Counted from the stretch's first letter, positions 45,071 to 56,810 are shown. The stretch: 64,000 nt of DNA from Hahella sp. HN01 (GCF_018986435.1 NZ_JAHMIN010000007.1:122439-186438), one strand, 5' to 3'. Made by a program: numbers and translations. The notes: generated by a model not told the origin, from the sequence alone.

Positions 45071-45162
45071 CTCCCGCCTTACTACATTTTCCTCTTAGTC
45101 TGCGGTATCCCCCCTATATTTTGTGTTCTGCGCTTTTGTGACGGGATGTGAGGTTTTGCGTT

Positions 45163-45237
45163 ATGACGACCGGCCTCAATCCCTTGTCCGCCAATGCTTA
45201 CAGAAAATCACAGTTTGATACAAAATTCTTCTCATAG
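45163..45237 (+). CDS. Possible small ORF (24 residues) upstream of sutA
   Basis: ATG at 45163 has GAGG eight bases upstream and opens 24 codons, MTTGLNPLSANAYRKSQF and on, to TAG at 45235-45237. The product resembles the beginning of a longer protein, so it may be a truncated remnant or a true small peptide. No family is recognised. Confidence 0.25.
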   Translation: MTTGLNPLSANAYRKSQFDTKFFS

Positions 45238-45343
45238 AACATTTGCAGAGTTTCATGGCTCAACTATAAATAGGTTGAAAATTCCCAGAGGACATAACAA
45301 CAAAGGATAGCGACCACCTACTCTGTCTTTTGGAGGTAACCCC

Positions 45344-45613
45344 ATGAGCGACATTGATAACGACGACTTTGAGGAACTGGAGCCGACCTACGATTCAGGC
45401 GCGGCTGATTCTGATGATGAGAGCCCTGCTGTTAAACAGGCGGCGGATTCAGAGTCTCAGTCGCTTGCTATAAAGAACAAGATTCGGGAGCAATTGCATA
45501 GCGATATTGAAGCCTTCCTTCAACGTGGAGGTCAGGTGCAAACCATCGCTAACGACGTGCGCGCGGATCCGCCTCGAAAACCGGATATGCAGTACGGTAG
45601 CAACCCTATTTAA
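45344..45613 (+). CDS. sutA: SutA-like RNA polymerase-associated protein
   Basis: An 89-residue acidic protein. The N-terminal half is Asp/Glu/Ser-rich and probably disordered; the C-terminal half, IEAFLQRGGQVQTIANDVRA followed by DPPRKPDMQYGSNPI, closely follows the conserved tail of Pseudomonas SutA. SutA binds RNA polymerase and supports expression, notably of ribosomal RNA, in slow growth. GGAGG lies eight bases before the ATG. A region of 273 bases upstream is available for control; TATAAA at about 45265 is a possible -10. Confidence 0.87.
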   Translation: MSDIDNDDFEELEPTYDSGAADSDDESPAVKQAADSESQSLAIKNKIREQLHSDIEAFLQRGGQVQTIANDVRADPPRKPDMQYGSNPI

Positions 45614-45877
45614 CGATATAGTTGTGTGGCGAAATGAGGCCCGTTTCGATGCCAGGTAGGCGTCGGACGGGTGACTCGGCGCTTACGGGTTTTGCTATTA
45701 AGTCTTTGTTCTGATTGTCAATAATATTTCCTCTCCTTGCTTTTCTTTAATTCCTTGCCTGAGACCTGCGTCACGCTATTGCTGTGAGATTTTTCCTTCT
45801 TTATACTCTCCCTTCGCAGCGTGCACTCATCAAATAATAAATTGCGTTGAAAACAAGATAATAATAAGGAAAACACA
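45614..45877. other. AT-rich intergenic region upstream of the DUF3592 gene
   Basis: About 260 bases with no gene I can support. It probably holds the promoter of the gene at 45878. A loosely paired CCCGT...ACGGG occurs just after sutA without a T-run. Confidence 0.35.
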
Positions 45878-46672
45878 ATGGACGTCCTGATTCTGCTTAT
45901 GGGCCTTACGCTCATTACTGCAGGGTGGGTCCTGATATGGGAGTTCACCCGGTTTCTCCACTGCGCTTACGCCGTTCAAGGGCGCGTCGTCTCGCTTGAG
46001 CCCGGTTATGGCATGCGCAAAAAAAACGCGCAGCCAGGCAAAGCGTCATACAGCTTTTTTCCTGTTATCGAATATCAATGGCAAGGCGATAGAATTCGCT
46101 TCACTTCTCTTGACGATAAATGTATCGCTGGTCTGCAGATTGGCGACCAAGTTCAACTCTCGTTCTCCCGCTCTCGTCGCAAGCACACTCGTATCGGCCG
46201 TCTAGTGGCGCTGATGATCGCCTCTATGACCATGCTGGTCGCCGGTATTCTTGGCGGCGCCATGCTGTTAGGGCAGCAGGTGGATGTGTTGCATATCCTG
46301 CTGGGGTCGGTGGTGTTGGCTATTTGCCTGTTTATCATTGTGCTCTACCTGCGTCAGCAGGATGAAACCGCCGCTGACAGTGTTCATCACGTGCGCCGTC
46401 GCGTGCTTAACTGCGTGTTTCTGCAGGAGCCCACCAATGTATGTCATTGGCGCGCTTTATTTACCAATCGCAGACAGCGTCGCCGCATTTGGGCGTCCCG
46501 GGTGCTGGGTGGAGGCTGTCTGGCGACGGGAGCATTTCTGTTTGCGGCCGCTTTTTTCCTTGGCGGCGCTGGATTAGCCCCGCAATTATCGGGCGGCGAG
46601 TTCACAGCGGATGCCGAGTTTGTTCAACCTGCGACAAGCCGCGTCGTGCAGCATACGGTGATTAGAAACTAG
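45878..46672 (+). CDS. DUF3592 membrane protein
   Basis: A 264-residue inner-membrane protein. An N-terminal membrane segment (about 3-20), a DUF3592-like soluble domain (YSFFPVIEYQWQGDRIRFTS, then GLQIGDQVQLSFSRS), two central membrane segments (about 112-160) and a third near 210-235 are seen. The family has no established function. AAGGAAA precedes the ATG. It appears to be monocistronic and converges on the flavoprotein fusion gene. Confidence 0.75.
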   Translation: MDVLILLMGLTLITAGWVLIWEFTRFLHCAYAVQGRVVSLEPGYGMRKKNAQPGKASYSFFPVIEYQWQGDRIRFTSLDDKCIAGLQIGDQVQLSFSRSRRKHTRIGRLVALMIASMTMLVAGILGGAMLLGQQVDVLHILLGSVVLAICLFIIVLYLRQQDETAADSVHHVRRRVLNCVFLQEPTNVCHWRALFTNRRQRRRIWASRVLGGGCLATGAFLFAAAFFLGGAGLAPQLSGGEFTADAEFVQPATSRVVQHTVIRN

Positions 46673-46742
46673 GGGCGCTAACTGAGTTGGAGGAGGGCGG
46701 CTCTTTCTCCGTTTGCCGAGCGCCGCCCAAACTGCCTCCGCA

Positions 46743-48929
46743 CTAAACTTCGTTGTTGCTTTGCCCTAATGCAGAGTTCATATCGGTATCGCTCTTGCGC
46801 CGCCAGCGGTGCCATTTCTCCAGCCATTGCAACGCTTTTTGCGGTGCGTGCGCGCGTTTCCACTCGCCAGCGGCGTATTTATTGGTTTCTGACAAAGTCG
46901 GGTAGATGTGGATAACCCCCAGGATTTTGTTGAGGCCAATGCCATGCTTCATTGCGGTGATGTACTCCGTAATCAGCTCGCCCGCATGGTAACCGACGAT
47001 AGCGGCCCCGAGGATTTTGTCTTTTCCGGGGACGGTCAATACTTTGATAAATCCATGCGCTTCACTGTCGGCGATAGCGCGGTCCAGGTCGTCAATGCCA
47101 TAACGGGTGACTTCGTAGGGAATATTGCGAGCGATAGCGTCCTGCTCATTCAATCCAACGCGCGCGACCTCGGGGTCAGTGAAAGTCGCCCAGGGGATCA
47201 CCCGGTAGTCTGCTCTGAATTTTCGAAAGACGCCAAACAGGCTGTTTACCGCTGCGTACCAGGCCTGGTGGGCGGCAGTGTGGGTAAATTGATAAGGGCC
47301 TGCGACATCGCCTGCTGCGTAGATCGTCGGTATTTCTGTCTGTAAGTACTCATTTACTCTTAGCGTTCCGTCTTTATTGACGTTTAGCTGTAGTTTTTCC
47401 AGGCCCAGGTTGCTGGTGTTGGCTTTGCGCCCGACCGCCAGCAGCACTTTATCGAAGGCGAGTTCTATTTCCTCTCCGTCCTTTTCACAGACCAACAAGC
47501 TGTTTCCAGAGGCGTCTCGCTTGAATGCTTTTGCGCTATAGCCCAAGCGCAAGTCAACGCCCTCGTTACGAAAACGCGCCTCCACCGCTGCGGATACATC
47601 CGCATCTTCTCTTGGCATCAGTCGGGGGGACATGTCCAGTTGCGTGACCTTGACGCCCAGGCGATGAAACGCCTGGGTGAGTTCGCAGCCAATAGGCCCT
47701 CCGCCGATGATCAGTAGACGCTCTGGCTTGTCGCGCAGGCTCCAGATTGTATCGGAGGTGTAATACTCCACTGAGTCCAGGCCCGGAATTGGCGGGATAA
47801 AAGGGCGAGCTCCGGTTGCGATGACGATATTGCGAGTAGTCAAAACCTGCCCGTTTACCTTTACCCGGTAAGGATCGAGGATAGTCGCTTCGCCTTCGAG
47901 GCACTCAACGCCCAGGTCGGTGTAACGCTGCACGGAGTCGTGAGGCTCAACCTGCTTGATCACGGACTGCACGCGCTCCATGACAGCGGCGAAATCCACG
48001 GTAGGGCTACTGGTTTGCACGCCAAACTCACCAGCGCGTTCGACATAATTGGCGATCTTTGCTGACCTGATTAACGCTTTACTGGGCACGCATCCCGTGT
48101 TCAGGCAGTCTCCACCCATTTTGTGCTTTTCAATAAGGGTGACTTTGGCTTTTACCGCCGCAGCGATGTAGGACGTCACCAGCCCCGCCGCGCCGGCGCC
48201 AATAACCACCAGATTACGATCAAAGTGAGCGGGCTTATCCACTCCCGCCAAGGCTTTGCGCGCTTTCAGCGCGTCGAGGATGCGGCGGGCGATAAAAGGA
48301 AATATTCCCAGCAGTACGAAAGATGCAATCAGTCCTGGAGTCAAAATACCTGAAGCGGATTGCACTTGTCCGAGTTGAGTGCCTGCGTTGACGTACACAA
48401 TGGTGCCGGGGAGCATGCCTAACTGACTGACCCAGAAAAAAGTGCGGGTTTTAATTGGCGTTAGCCCCATAACAAGATTAATGACGAAAAACGGAAATAG
48501 CGGCACCAACCGGAGCCCAAACAAGTACATCGCCCCCTCTCGCTCGACGCCGGCGTTAATAGCTTGCAGCGAGTCGCCGAATCTGCCCTGCACCCAGTCG
48601 CGCAGGGAAAGACGAGAAACTAAAAAGGCGACGGTGGAGCCGATTACGCTGGCGAATGACACCAGTAAGGTCCCTTCGAACAGTCCAAAAACAGCGCCGC
48701 CAACCAGGGTCAAAACAGTCGCCGCCGGCAAAGACAGACCTGTAACCACTACATAGACGAGAAAATATATGGCGGCGGCGGTGAAGGGGTTGGCTGTAGT
48801 GTAGGCGGATATCGCCTCCCGTTGCTCCGCAAAATACTCGAGGCTGAAGTAGCGGTTGAGATCGAACAGGAAAAATGCGCCGATCAGCAACGCCAACAGC
48901 AATAACAGGCCAAGTCTTTTTGCTTTCAT
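46743..48929 (-). CDS. TVP38/TMEM64 membrane domain fused to a flavoprotein disulfide reductase
   Basis: A 728-residue fusion. The N-terminal part (about 1-225) has several membrane helices and the SNARE-associated TVP38/TMEM64 (DedA-like) signature FGLRLVPLFPFFVINLVMGL. The C-terminal part (about 240-715) is a class I FAD-dependent disulfide reductase of the mercuric reductase or lipoamide dehydrogenase type, with the FAD motif VVIGAGAAGLV, redox Cys pair CLNTGC and GGGPIGCELTQ for NAD(P). No mercury-binding tail Cys pair is visible. A membrane-tethered redox role is likely; the substrate is unknown. Confidence 0.9.
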   Translation of the reverse strand: MKAKRLGLLLLLALLIGAFFLFDLNRYFSLEYFAEQREAISAYTTANPFTAAAIYFLVYVVVTGLSLPAATVLTLVGGAVFGLFEGTLLVSFASVIGSTVAFLVSRLSLRDWVQGRFGDSLQAINAGVEREGAMYLFGLRLVPLFPFFVINLVMGLTPIKTRTFFWVSQLGMLPGTIVYVNAGTQLGQVQSASGILTPGLIASFVLLGIFPFIARRILDALKARKALAGVDKPAHFDRNLVVIGAGAAGLVTSYIAAAVKAKVTLIEKHKMGGDCLNTGCVPSKALIRSAKIANYVERAGEFGVQTSSPTVDFAAVMERVQSVIKQVEPHDSVQRYTDLGVECLEGEATILDPYRVKVNGQVLTTRNIVIATGARPFIPPIPGLDSVEYYTSDTIWSLRDKPERLLIIGGGPIGCELTQAFHRLGVKVTQLDMSPRLMPREDADVSAAVEARFRNEGVDLRLGYSAKAFKRDASGNSLLVCEKDGEEIELAFDKVLLAVGRKANTSNLGLEKLQLNVNKDGTLRVNEYLQTEIPTIYAAGDVAGPYQFTHTAAHQAWYAAVNSLFGVFRKFRADYRVIPWATFTDPEVARVGLNEQDAIARNIPYEVTRYGIDDLDRAIADSEAHGFIKVLTVPGKDKILGAAIVGYHAGELITEYITAMKHGIGLNKILGVIHIYPTLSETNKYAAGEWKRAHAPQKALQWLEKWHRWRRKSDTDMNSALGQSNNEV

Positions 48930-49077
48930 GTCTTATTTCCGAAACCCAAAGGCGTTAAAAAGTCAGTGATGAAATAGACCTCGTACTGAGGAGAATAGTT
49001 CAATTTATCTTGCCTGAAATCCCTTCTCTGAGGTGAGGAAATGGCGTGGCGCTCATGAAAACAAAGGCTTATCATGA

Positions 49078-50121
<1,044 letters not shown>

Positions 50122-50149
50122 CCAACAAACGCTTAAGGATTACAGTTTC

Positions 50150-52288
50150 ATGAGTACCGATTCGACAACGGTTGCCGTTAATGATGTGTTAGAAGGGGAG
50201 GCTGACTCCTCACAGGTCCCTGTGATAGACCTGAACAGTTCCGAGTATTTCTTCAACCGTGAACTGAGCCATCTGCAGTTTAACGCCCGAGTGTTGAATC
50301 AGGTCTTGGATTCTTCCCACCCGCTGCTGATGAGGCTGATGTTTTCATGCATCTTCAGCAGCAACATGGACGAATTTTTCGAGATTCGTGTGGCGGGCCT
50401 TAAGCAACAGATCAAATATGGACGGGAAACGGTCGGCGCTGATGGTATGTCGCCAGCGCAGACCTTACAGCACATCGCTGAGCAGGCGCACAAGCTGGTC
50501 GAGCAGCAATACAGTGAGCTGAACGATGTGATGATTCCCGCTCTGGAGCAGGAGAACATCTTCTTTCTGCGCCGCGCAGACTGGACGCCGACCCAGCGAG
50601 ATTGGGTGGCTCAGTACTTCGAGCGCGAATTGCTGCCAGTCATCAACCCCATTGGACTGGACCCCAGCCACCCCTTCCCCCGTCTGGTCAATAAAAGTCT
50701 GAACTTTATCGTTGAGCTGGACGGCAAAGACGCTTTTGGTCGTGAGACAGGTATGGCGATCGTCCCGGCTCCGCGTTCATTACCAAGATTGGTGCGGTTA
50801 CCAGACGAAGTCTGCGAAGGCGGCGATAACCTGATTTTCCTTTCCTCCGTCATTCACGCTCATGCCGACGACTTGTTCCCTGGTATGACGGTGAAGGGCA
50901 TGTACCAGTTCCGCATTACTCGTAACGCGGACTTGGTGCTGGAAGAAGACGATATGGAAGACTTGGCGCAGGCATTGCGCGGGGAGCTGCTCAGCCGTCG
51001 TTTTGGCGATGCGGTGCGGTTGGAGGTGGCGGATAACTGCCCTGAAGAACTGGTGCAGTTTTTGTTGCAAGAGTTCGGTCTGACGGAGACGGAGTGTTAT
51101 CGCGTTGCGGGCCCGGTAAACCTGACGCGTTTGCTTGCCGTAAATGACTTCGTTAACCGGCCTGATCTGCAATACCCCGGATTCACCCCAGGTTTGCCCA
51201 AAGAAATGCGGCATAAAGAAAACCTGTTCGAGGTCGTCGCCAAGCAGGATATTCTGCTGCTGCATCCATTTCAGAGTTTTACGCCGGTCATTGACCTGCT
51301 GCGTCAAGCTGCGAAAGACCCCAATGTGCTGGCGATTCGCCAGACGCTGTATCGCTCCGGCAGCCAGTCTGAAATAGTCGCGGCGTTGGCGGATGCGGCT
51401 CGTCGAGGCAAGGAAGTGACGGCGGTTATCGAGCTGCGCGCCCGTTTCGACGAGGCGGAAAACCTGGAGCTGGCGAGTCGCCTGCAGGAGGCGGGGGTGA
51501 TTGTGGTATATGGCGTGGTGGGCTTTAAAACTCACGCCAAAATGATTCTGATCGTCCGTCGCGAGGAAGGCCAGTTGCGGCGCTATGTGCATCTCGGTAC
51601 TGGCAACTACCACGCCAGCAACGCCAGACTTTACACGGACTACAGCCTGCTGACCGCTGAGAACGCCCTGTGTGAGGATGTGCATAGGATATTCCTGCAG
51701 CTGACCGGAATGGGCAAAGCGCTCAAAATCAGGAAGCTGTTCCATGCGCCGTTCACGTTGCATGACAAATTGCTTGGACTGATCAGTCGTGAAGCGGAAA
51801 ACGCCAGAGCGGGTAAAGAGGCGTATATCCTCGCCAAGTTCAATGCGCTGACCGAACCCAAAGTCATCACGGCCCTGTATGAAGCGTCCCAGGCCGGGGT
51901 GCGCATTGATCTGCTTATTCGCGGCATTTGCTGCTTGCGTCCGGGGATTCCCGGAGTGTCTGAAAATATCCAGGTGCGTTCGGTTGTCGGACGTTTTCTG
52001 GAACATACGCGCGCGTTTTATTTCCACAATCATGGCAAGTACGAAGTGTACGCTTCCAGCGCGGATTGGATGGTGCGCAATCTGTTGAATCGGGTGGAGA
52101 CCTGTTTCCCCATCGAGCGAAAAGAGTTGGCGGAGCGTATCAAAAGTGAGCTGGACGCCTATTTGCGGGATAACTCCAACGCCTGGCTTCTGCAGCCGGA
52201 TGGCTCCTATGAGCGCAAGGTGATGGAAGAGGGTGAAGAGCGCTTCAACGCCCAGAACTTTTTGCTTACTCAGTTGGCTTCCGTCTAG
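50150..52288 (+). CDS. ppk1: Polyphosphate kinase 1
   Basis: Makes inorganic polyphosphate from ATP at the membrane. The 712-residue protein has the family length. His462 in [14 protein letters not shown] is the expected phosphoacceptor; [20 protein letters not shown] and [17 protein letters not shown] are the other active-site segments. The N-terminal domain begins [22 protein letters not shown] lies ten bases before the ATG. hemB is just upstream on the same strand, an order seen in Pseudomonas relatives. Confidence 0.96.
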   Translation: MSTDSTTVAVNDVLEGEADSSQVPVIDLNSSEYFFNRELSHLQFNARVLNQVLDSSHPLLMRLMFSCIFSSNMDEFFEIRVAGLKQQIKYGRETVGADGMSPAQTLQHIAEQAHKLVEQQYSELNDVMIPALEQENIFFLRRADWTPTQRDWVAQYFERELLPVINPIGLDPSHPFPRLVNKSLNFIVELDGKDAFGRETGMAIVPAPRSLPRLVRLPDEVCEGGDNLIFLSSVIHAHADDLFPGMTVKGMYQFRITRNADLVLEEDDMEDLAQALRGELLSRRFGDAVRLEVADNCPEELVQFLLQEFGLTETECYRVAGPVNLTRLLAVNDFVNRPDLQYPGFTPGLPKEMRHKENLFEVVAKQDILLLHPFQSFTPVIDLLRQAAKDPNVLAIRQTLYRSGSQSEIVAALADAARRGKEVTAVIELRARFDEAENLELASRLQEAGVIVVYGVVGFKTHAKMILIVRREEGQLRRYVHLGTGNYHASNARLYTDYSLLTAENALCEDVHRIFLQLTGMGKALKIRKLFHAPFTLHDKLLGLISREAENARAGKEAYILAKFNALTEPKVITALYEASQAGVRIDLLIRGICCLRPGIPGVSENIQVRSVVGRFLEHTRAFYFHNHGKYEVYASSADWMVRNLLNRVETCFPIERKELAERIKSELDAYLRDNSNAWLLQPDGSYERKVMEEGEERFNAQNFLLTQLASV

Positions 52289-52321
52289 GAAGCCCTCTCC
52301 GTAATTTCCAGGAGCACTTTT

Positions 52322-53356
52322 ATGTCTCAGCAGGCAGGATTTTCTGCAGGCGCGCGATTTTTAATTACCCTGGCGGCGTTTATCGTTGTCGTCGCCGGTA
52401 TTAAACAGGCGGAGTCTATTGTCTCTGTTTTTCTCCTTTCCGCTTTTTTCGCCATCTTGTGTACGCCGCCCTTTGTCTTCCTTCAGTCCAAGGGCGTACC
52501 GGCCTGGCTTTCTCTGATACTGGTGCTGGTGGGAATCACCTGTGCGCAGTTGCTGGTGGTGAGCGTCATTGCTTCGTCATTGGCGGACTTTAAGGAAAAT
52601 CTGGATTTTTATCAGGAGCGCCTGCAGGGGGTGAGCGGAGAGTTCATCAACTGGCTGAATTCGATGGGAATACATATCTCCCAAAGCGTCGTAAAGAATT
52701 ACTTCAACCCTGGCTCGCTGCTCAAGACCGCCGTGAATATGCTGGGAGGACTAGGGGGCGTGTTGTCCAACGCGTTTCTCATTGTTTTGACCGTAATTTT
52801 TATGGTGTTTGAGGCTACGGTGCTGCCCAATAAGCTGCATCGCGCCTTTGAGGGACGCATGGCTTTCGAGCGTATGGACTTGTTTCTCGACAACGTAAAA
52901 CGTTACATGTCGATAAAGACCATCATCAGTCTGGTGACAGGATTAACAGTTTGGATCATGTTGTTGGCGTTGGGAGTGGATTATGCGCTGCTATGGGCGG
53001 TGCTGGCGTTGCTGTTCAACTTTATCCCTAATATTGGGTCAATCATCGCAGCGATTCCCGCGGTGTTGCTGGCGTTGATCCAATTGGGGCCGGGTCATGC
53101 GGCTATCGCCGGCGCGGGCTATGTCGTGATCAATGTGGTGATGGGGAATATTATCGAGCCCAAGTTCATGGGGCGCGGATTGGGCCTGTCTACGCTGGTG
53201 GTGTTTCTGTCATTGGTATTCTGGGGATGGATACTGGGGCCGGTGGGGATGCTACTGTCCGTTCCGTTAACCATGATGTTGAAGATTGCGTTGGACTCCA
53301 GTGAAGAAACCCGCTGGATGTCCATTCTGATGGGGTCTGAAAGCGAAGGCGAATGA
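52322..53356 (+). CDS. AI-2E family membrane transporter
   Basis: A 344-residue polytopic inner-membrane protein of the AI-2E/YdiK family, with hydrophobic segments spread over the sequence and the conserved LLWAVLALLFNFIPNIGSII block near residue 222. Members include proton- and sodium-coupled exporters; the substrate here is unknown and the name does not prove autoinducer transport. AGGAG lies seven bases before the ATG. It follows ppk1 by 33 bases. Confidence 0.87.
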   Translation: MSQQAGFSAGARFLITLAAFIVVVAGIKQAESIVSVFLLSAFFAILCTPPFVFLQSKGVPAWLSLILVLVGITCAQLLVVSVIASSLADFKENLDFYQERLQGVSGEFINWLNSMGIHISQSVVKNYFNPGSLLKTAVNMLGGLGGVLSNAFLIVLTVIFMVFEATVLPNKLHRAFEGRMAFERMDLFLDNVKRYMSIKTIISLVTGLTVWIMLLALGVDYALLWAVLALLFNFIPNIGSIIAAIPAVLLALIQLGPGHAAIAGAGYVVINVVMGNIIEPKFMGRGLGLSTLVVFLSLVFWGWILGPVGMLLSVPLTMMLKIALDSSEETRWMSILMGSESEGE

Positions 53357-53367
53357 ACCAGGCCTGT

Positions 53368-53922
53368 TCAGCCGCCGGGCTCAATAAGCACGCCGCCTGT
53401 GTTCAGGCGCTGTAGTTCACGCTGGCGCTCCTGACTAAACTGGAGCGCGCGGTCCATTTTCTCATTATAGAGTTCCAGCCACGTGCGAGATCCCGGCACC
53501 ATGCGCGCCAGATCGTACATCCCTTCTTTGACGCCGCGAATAAACTCCTGGTAGCTTGCTTCCTGCTTCAGCAACAGGCGCTGAAAAGCGGGGGCGCTGC
53601 CGTTTGCAATGGAGGTTTTAATAGTGGGAATCTCGGCATTCAGGGCTGCGACCTGCTCGCGGGTCGCCTGGAGTTCCTGTCGCAACTCCTGCACTTTGTT
53701 TTGCAGGTCTGCTATCTCCGCCGTTTTTGCGGAATCGCCTCCGCTGTCCATAGCGCTGATAATGGAGACGGTGATAGTGACGGATAAGGTCACGACGATC
53801 AGCATGGCGAGTAACAGCAAGAAAAAGCGGTTCAGCGACATGCTTTTCTCAAGCAGCGTCAGCCGTTGTGCTTCGGTCATTTGTTCGTCTTCCGCTTCTT
53901 TTTCTCGCTCACGGGTAGCCAT
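53368..53922 (-). CDS. Single-pass membrane protein with coiled coil, unknown function
   Basis: A 184-residue protein with a charged N-terminus (about 1-30), one membrane segment (about 33-56, FLLLLAMLIVVTLSVTITVSI), a heptad-like coiled coil (about 65-105, LQNKVQELRQELQATREQVAAL) and a helical C-terminal part with EFIRGVKEGMYDLARMVPGS. The topology suggests a periplasmic coiled coil. I do not recognise a family. It converges on the AI-2E gene. Confidence 0.7.
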   Translation of the reverse strand: MATREREKEAEDEQMTEAQRLTLLEKSMSLNRFFLLLLAMLIVVTLSVTITVSIISAMDSGGDSAKTAEIADLQNKVQELRQELQATREQVAALNAEIPTIKTSIANGSAPAFQRLLLKQEASYQEFIRGVKEGMYDLARMVPGSRTWLELYNEKMDRALQFSQERQRELQRLNTGGVLIEPGG

Positions 53923-54121
53923 GATCTATCTCCAGCAAAAATACAATGATGAGACGGCTTCGCCGTTTGGAAATACATTTCCAGTTTATAAGTTTAGCTC
54001 ACATTGCTTAAAGATGTCGTGAACTAATAAAGGTAAGTCCTTTATATCAGGTAAAAACAAGTAAAAGAGAGTGAGGATATATTGCCGAACTTATATAGAA
54101 AGGAGGGAATAGATAAAGGTG

Positions 54122-54147
54122 GGGACGGACACTTGTACGTCCGTCCC
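54122..54147. repeat. Palindrome GGGACGGAC...GTCCGTCCC downstream of the ferredoxin
   Basis: Perfect nine-base arms with an eight-base loop lie about ten bases past the ferredoxin stop on the minus strand. No clear T-run follows. The GGGGACGGACA word is of the kind seen in REP-type repeats spread by RAYT transposases; a terminator role is also possible. Confidence 0.5.
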
Positions 54148-54157
54148 GGCAAGCATA

Positions 54158-54475
<318 letters not shown>

Positions 54476-54527
54476 CTATACAGTGCTCTAGAAACATGCC
54501 GATTGTATCAAAAACACAACCCTGGAA

Positions 54528-55031
<504 letters not shown>

Positions 55032-55060
55032 TCAGCTAAAGGGGTGTTATGGGGTTAAGT

Positions 55061-55108
55061 GGGCGCATAGCCTGTACGGCGCGCAATTCGCGTATAGGCT
55101 ACGCGCCC
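55061..55108. repeat. Long imperfect inverted repeat upstream of coaD
   Basis: Arms GGGCGCATAGCCT (55061-55073) and AGGCTACGCGCCC (55096-55108) pair at 12 of 13 positions around a 22-base interior that can itself pair (CGCG...CGCG). No T-run follows on either strand. It lies between the aldehyde dehydrogenase stop and the coaD start and looks like a REP-type element or mRNA-stabilising structure. Confidence 0.6.
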
Positions 55109-55203
55109 TGAAGGCGCGGCGCAAGTTGAGTCGCTGGAGGCGTCTACCGGCGAGCGTTCGGTCGTTCTGTAGACGGTATCTAAGGTGGATTCGGCTGCTC
55201 CTG

Positions 55204-56649
55204 CTAACGCAGGAATAGCTTGTATACCAATTGATGCAGCAGCGTGCCGTGAGGGGGAAATATGATTTTTCCACTGTGGAAGCGCTGCTTTGTATGCACG
55301 GCTTTGTGGTTGGAGAAGGTGAGAAAGCCTTCCTTGCCGTGATAGTGCCCCATGCCAGACTCGCCGATGCCGCCAAACGGCAGGTCGTCCTGGGCGAAGT
55401 GCACGAGGGTATCGTTGATGCAGACGCCGCCTGCATGAGTGCGCTCCAGCAGATGCTTTTGCTCGCTTTTCTTATAGCCGAAATAGTAGAGGGCCAAGGG
55501 GCGAGGGCGGTTATTAATGTAGCGAATGGCGTCATCGATGGAGTGGTAGGGAACTATCGGCAACAGAGGTCCGAATATTTCCTCCTGCAACACTTTCATC
55601 TCTGGCGTGGCGTTGATAATCAGCGTCAATGGGAGTTTGCGGGTGCCGCGGCTGAAATCTTCATTGGCCGGATTCAACTCAATCAATGTAGCGCCTTTGT
55701 TCTCCGCATCTTTTAAGTAGCCGCAAAGACGTTTGTGTTGGCGATCGTTGATAATCGCGGTGTAGTCCGGGTTGTCCTTCAATGTCGCATACAGCTTGCG
55801 AAACTTCTCCCTGAAAGCGTCTATAAAAGGCTCGACCTTATCCTCAGGACACAAGACATAATCCGGCGCAATACAGGTTTGGCCGGCGTTAAAGGCTTTA
55901 CCGAATGCGATACGCTCCGCTGCGTCAGTAATCGGAAGGTTTTTCGAGATGACTGCGGGAGACTTGCCGCCTAGTTCAAGCGTCACGGGCGTCAGGTTTT
56001 CCGCCGCGGCGCGCATGACCATGCGTCCGACAGTAGTGGAGCCAGTGAATATCAGGTGGTCAAATGGCTGGCGAGAGAACTCGGCGGCGACATCCGCTTC
56101 ACCAACGATTACGGAAACCAGATCCTCGCTAAAGGTGTTGGCCATGAGGTCCTGGAATACCTGGGAAGTGCGCGGCGTATACTCGGACATTTTTATCATC
56201 GCCCGATTGCCTGCCGCCAATGCGGTAATAAGAGGACCAACCGCCAGGTTGAGAGGATAATTCCAGGGAACGATGACGCCTACCACGCCCAGCGCTTGGT
56301 AGTGGACTGAATTTTCGGAACCGAAAAACAGTAGGCCAACCTGCCGGCGGGAGGGTTTCATCCAGGATTTAAGGTGCTTAAGCGTATAGTTGATGCCTTG
56401 AATGGCGGGCATAAACTCCGCTAGAAGCGTTTCGTCGCGAGAACGGGAGGAAAAGTCTTCGTTAATAGCGTCAAGCAACGCCTCTTGATTGTTCAGCAAC
56501 GCTTTTTTCAAGCGAATCAAGGTGTCGCGCCGCACTTCGTAACTGGGATTTGGGTCGTGGTCAAACGCGCGCTTTTGCGCTTGAAACGCCCGGTGCAGGT
56601 GTTGAATTTCTTTCTTGCTAGTTGTGATCGTGAGAACGTCCGCCGCCAT
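55204..56649 (-). CDS. Aldehyde dehydrogenase (coniferyl-aldehyde dehydrogenase type)
   Basis: NAD(P)-dependent aldehyde oxidation. The 481-residue protein has VVGVIVPWNYPLNLAVGP, the Glu of TLELGGKSP and the catalytic Cys in NAGQTCIAPDYVL. The C-terminal hydrophobic stretch and FGGIGESGMGHYHGKEGF place it with the coniferyl-aldehyde or fatty-aldehyde type. The ATG at 56649 has AGGAG six bases upstream; the ATG nine codons earlier lacks one. It is divergent from a TetR gene, its likely regulator. Confidence 0.92.
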   Translation of the reverse strand: MAADVLTITTSKKEIQHLHRAFQAQKRAFDHDPNPSYEVRRDTLIRLKKALLNNQEALLDAINEDFSSRSRDETLLAEFMPAIQGINYTLKHLKSWMKPSRRQVGLLFFGSENSVHYQALGVVGVIVPWNYPLNLAVGPLITALAAGNRAMIKMSEYTPRTSQVFQDLMANTFSEDLVSVIVGEADVAAEFSRQPFDHLIFTGSTTVGRMVMRAAAENLTPVTLELGGKSPAVISKNLPITDAAERIAFGKAFNAGQTCIAPDYVLCPEDKVEPFIDAFREKFRKLYATLKDNPDYTAIINDRQHKRLCGYLKDAENKGATLIELNPANEDFSRGTRKLPLTLIINATPEMKVLQEEIFGPLLPIVPYHSIDDAIRYINNRPRPLALYYFGYKKSEQKHLLERTHAGGVCINDTLVHFAQDDLPFGGIGESGMGHYHGKEGFLTFSNHKAVHTKQRFHSGKIIFPPHGTLLHQLVYKLFLR

Positions 56650-56722
56650 TATCGCCTCCTGGGCGTCTTGCCCCATGGTGCTGATTTTTGTTTTTCTACG
56701 CTTGCATCAGTGGTTATATTTT

Positions 56723-56738
56723 TAGAGTATATACTCTA
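56723..56738. promoter_or_regulatory. Perfect 16-base palindrome between the aldehyde dehydrogenase and TetR genes
   Basis: TAGAGTAT-ATACTCTA is a perfect palindrome in the 161-base divergent intergenic region. Size and position fit a TetR-family operator that would control the aldehyde dehydrogenase and the regulator itself. Confidence 0.6.
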
Positions 56739-56810
56739 GGTGTCAAGGCCTGGATGTGTAGAAGGAACTATTCATAATGAAAGCCGCCGGTTTGGATCAG
56801 AGCAGTCGTA

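Noticed and set aside
50798..52033. 411-codon minus-strand frame inside ppk1
   Set aside because: Composition is His/Gln/Arg-rich and unlike any family; ppk1 covers the region with all its motifs.
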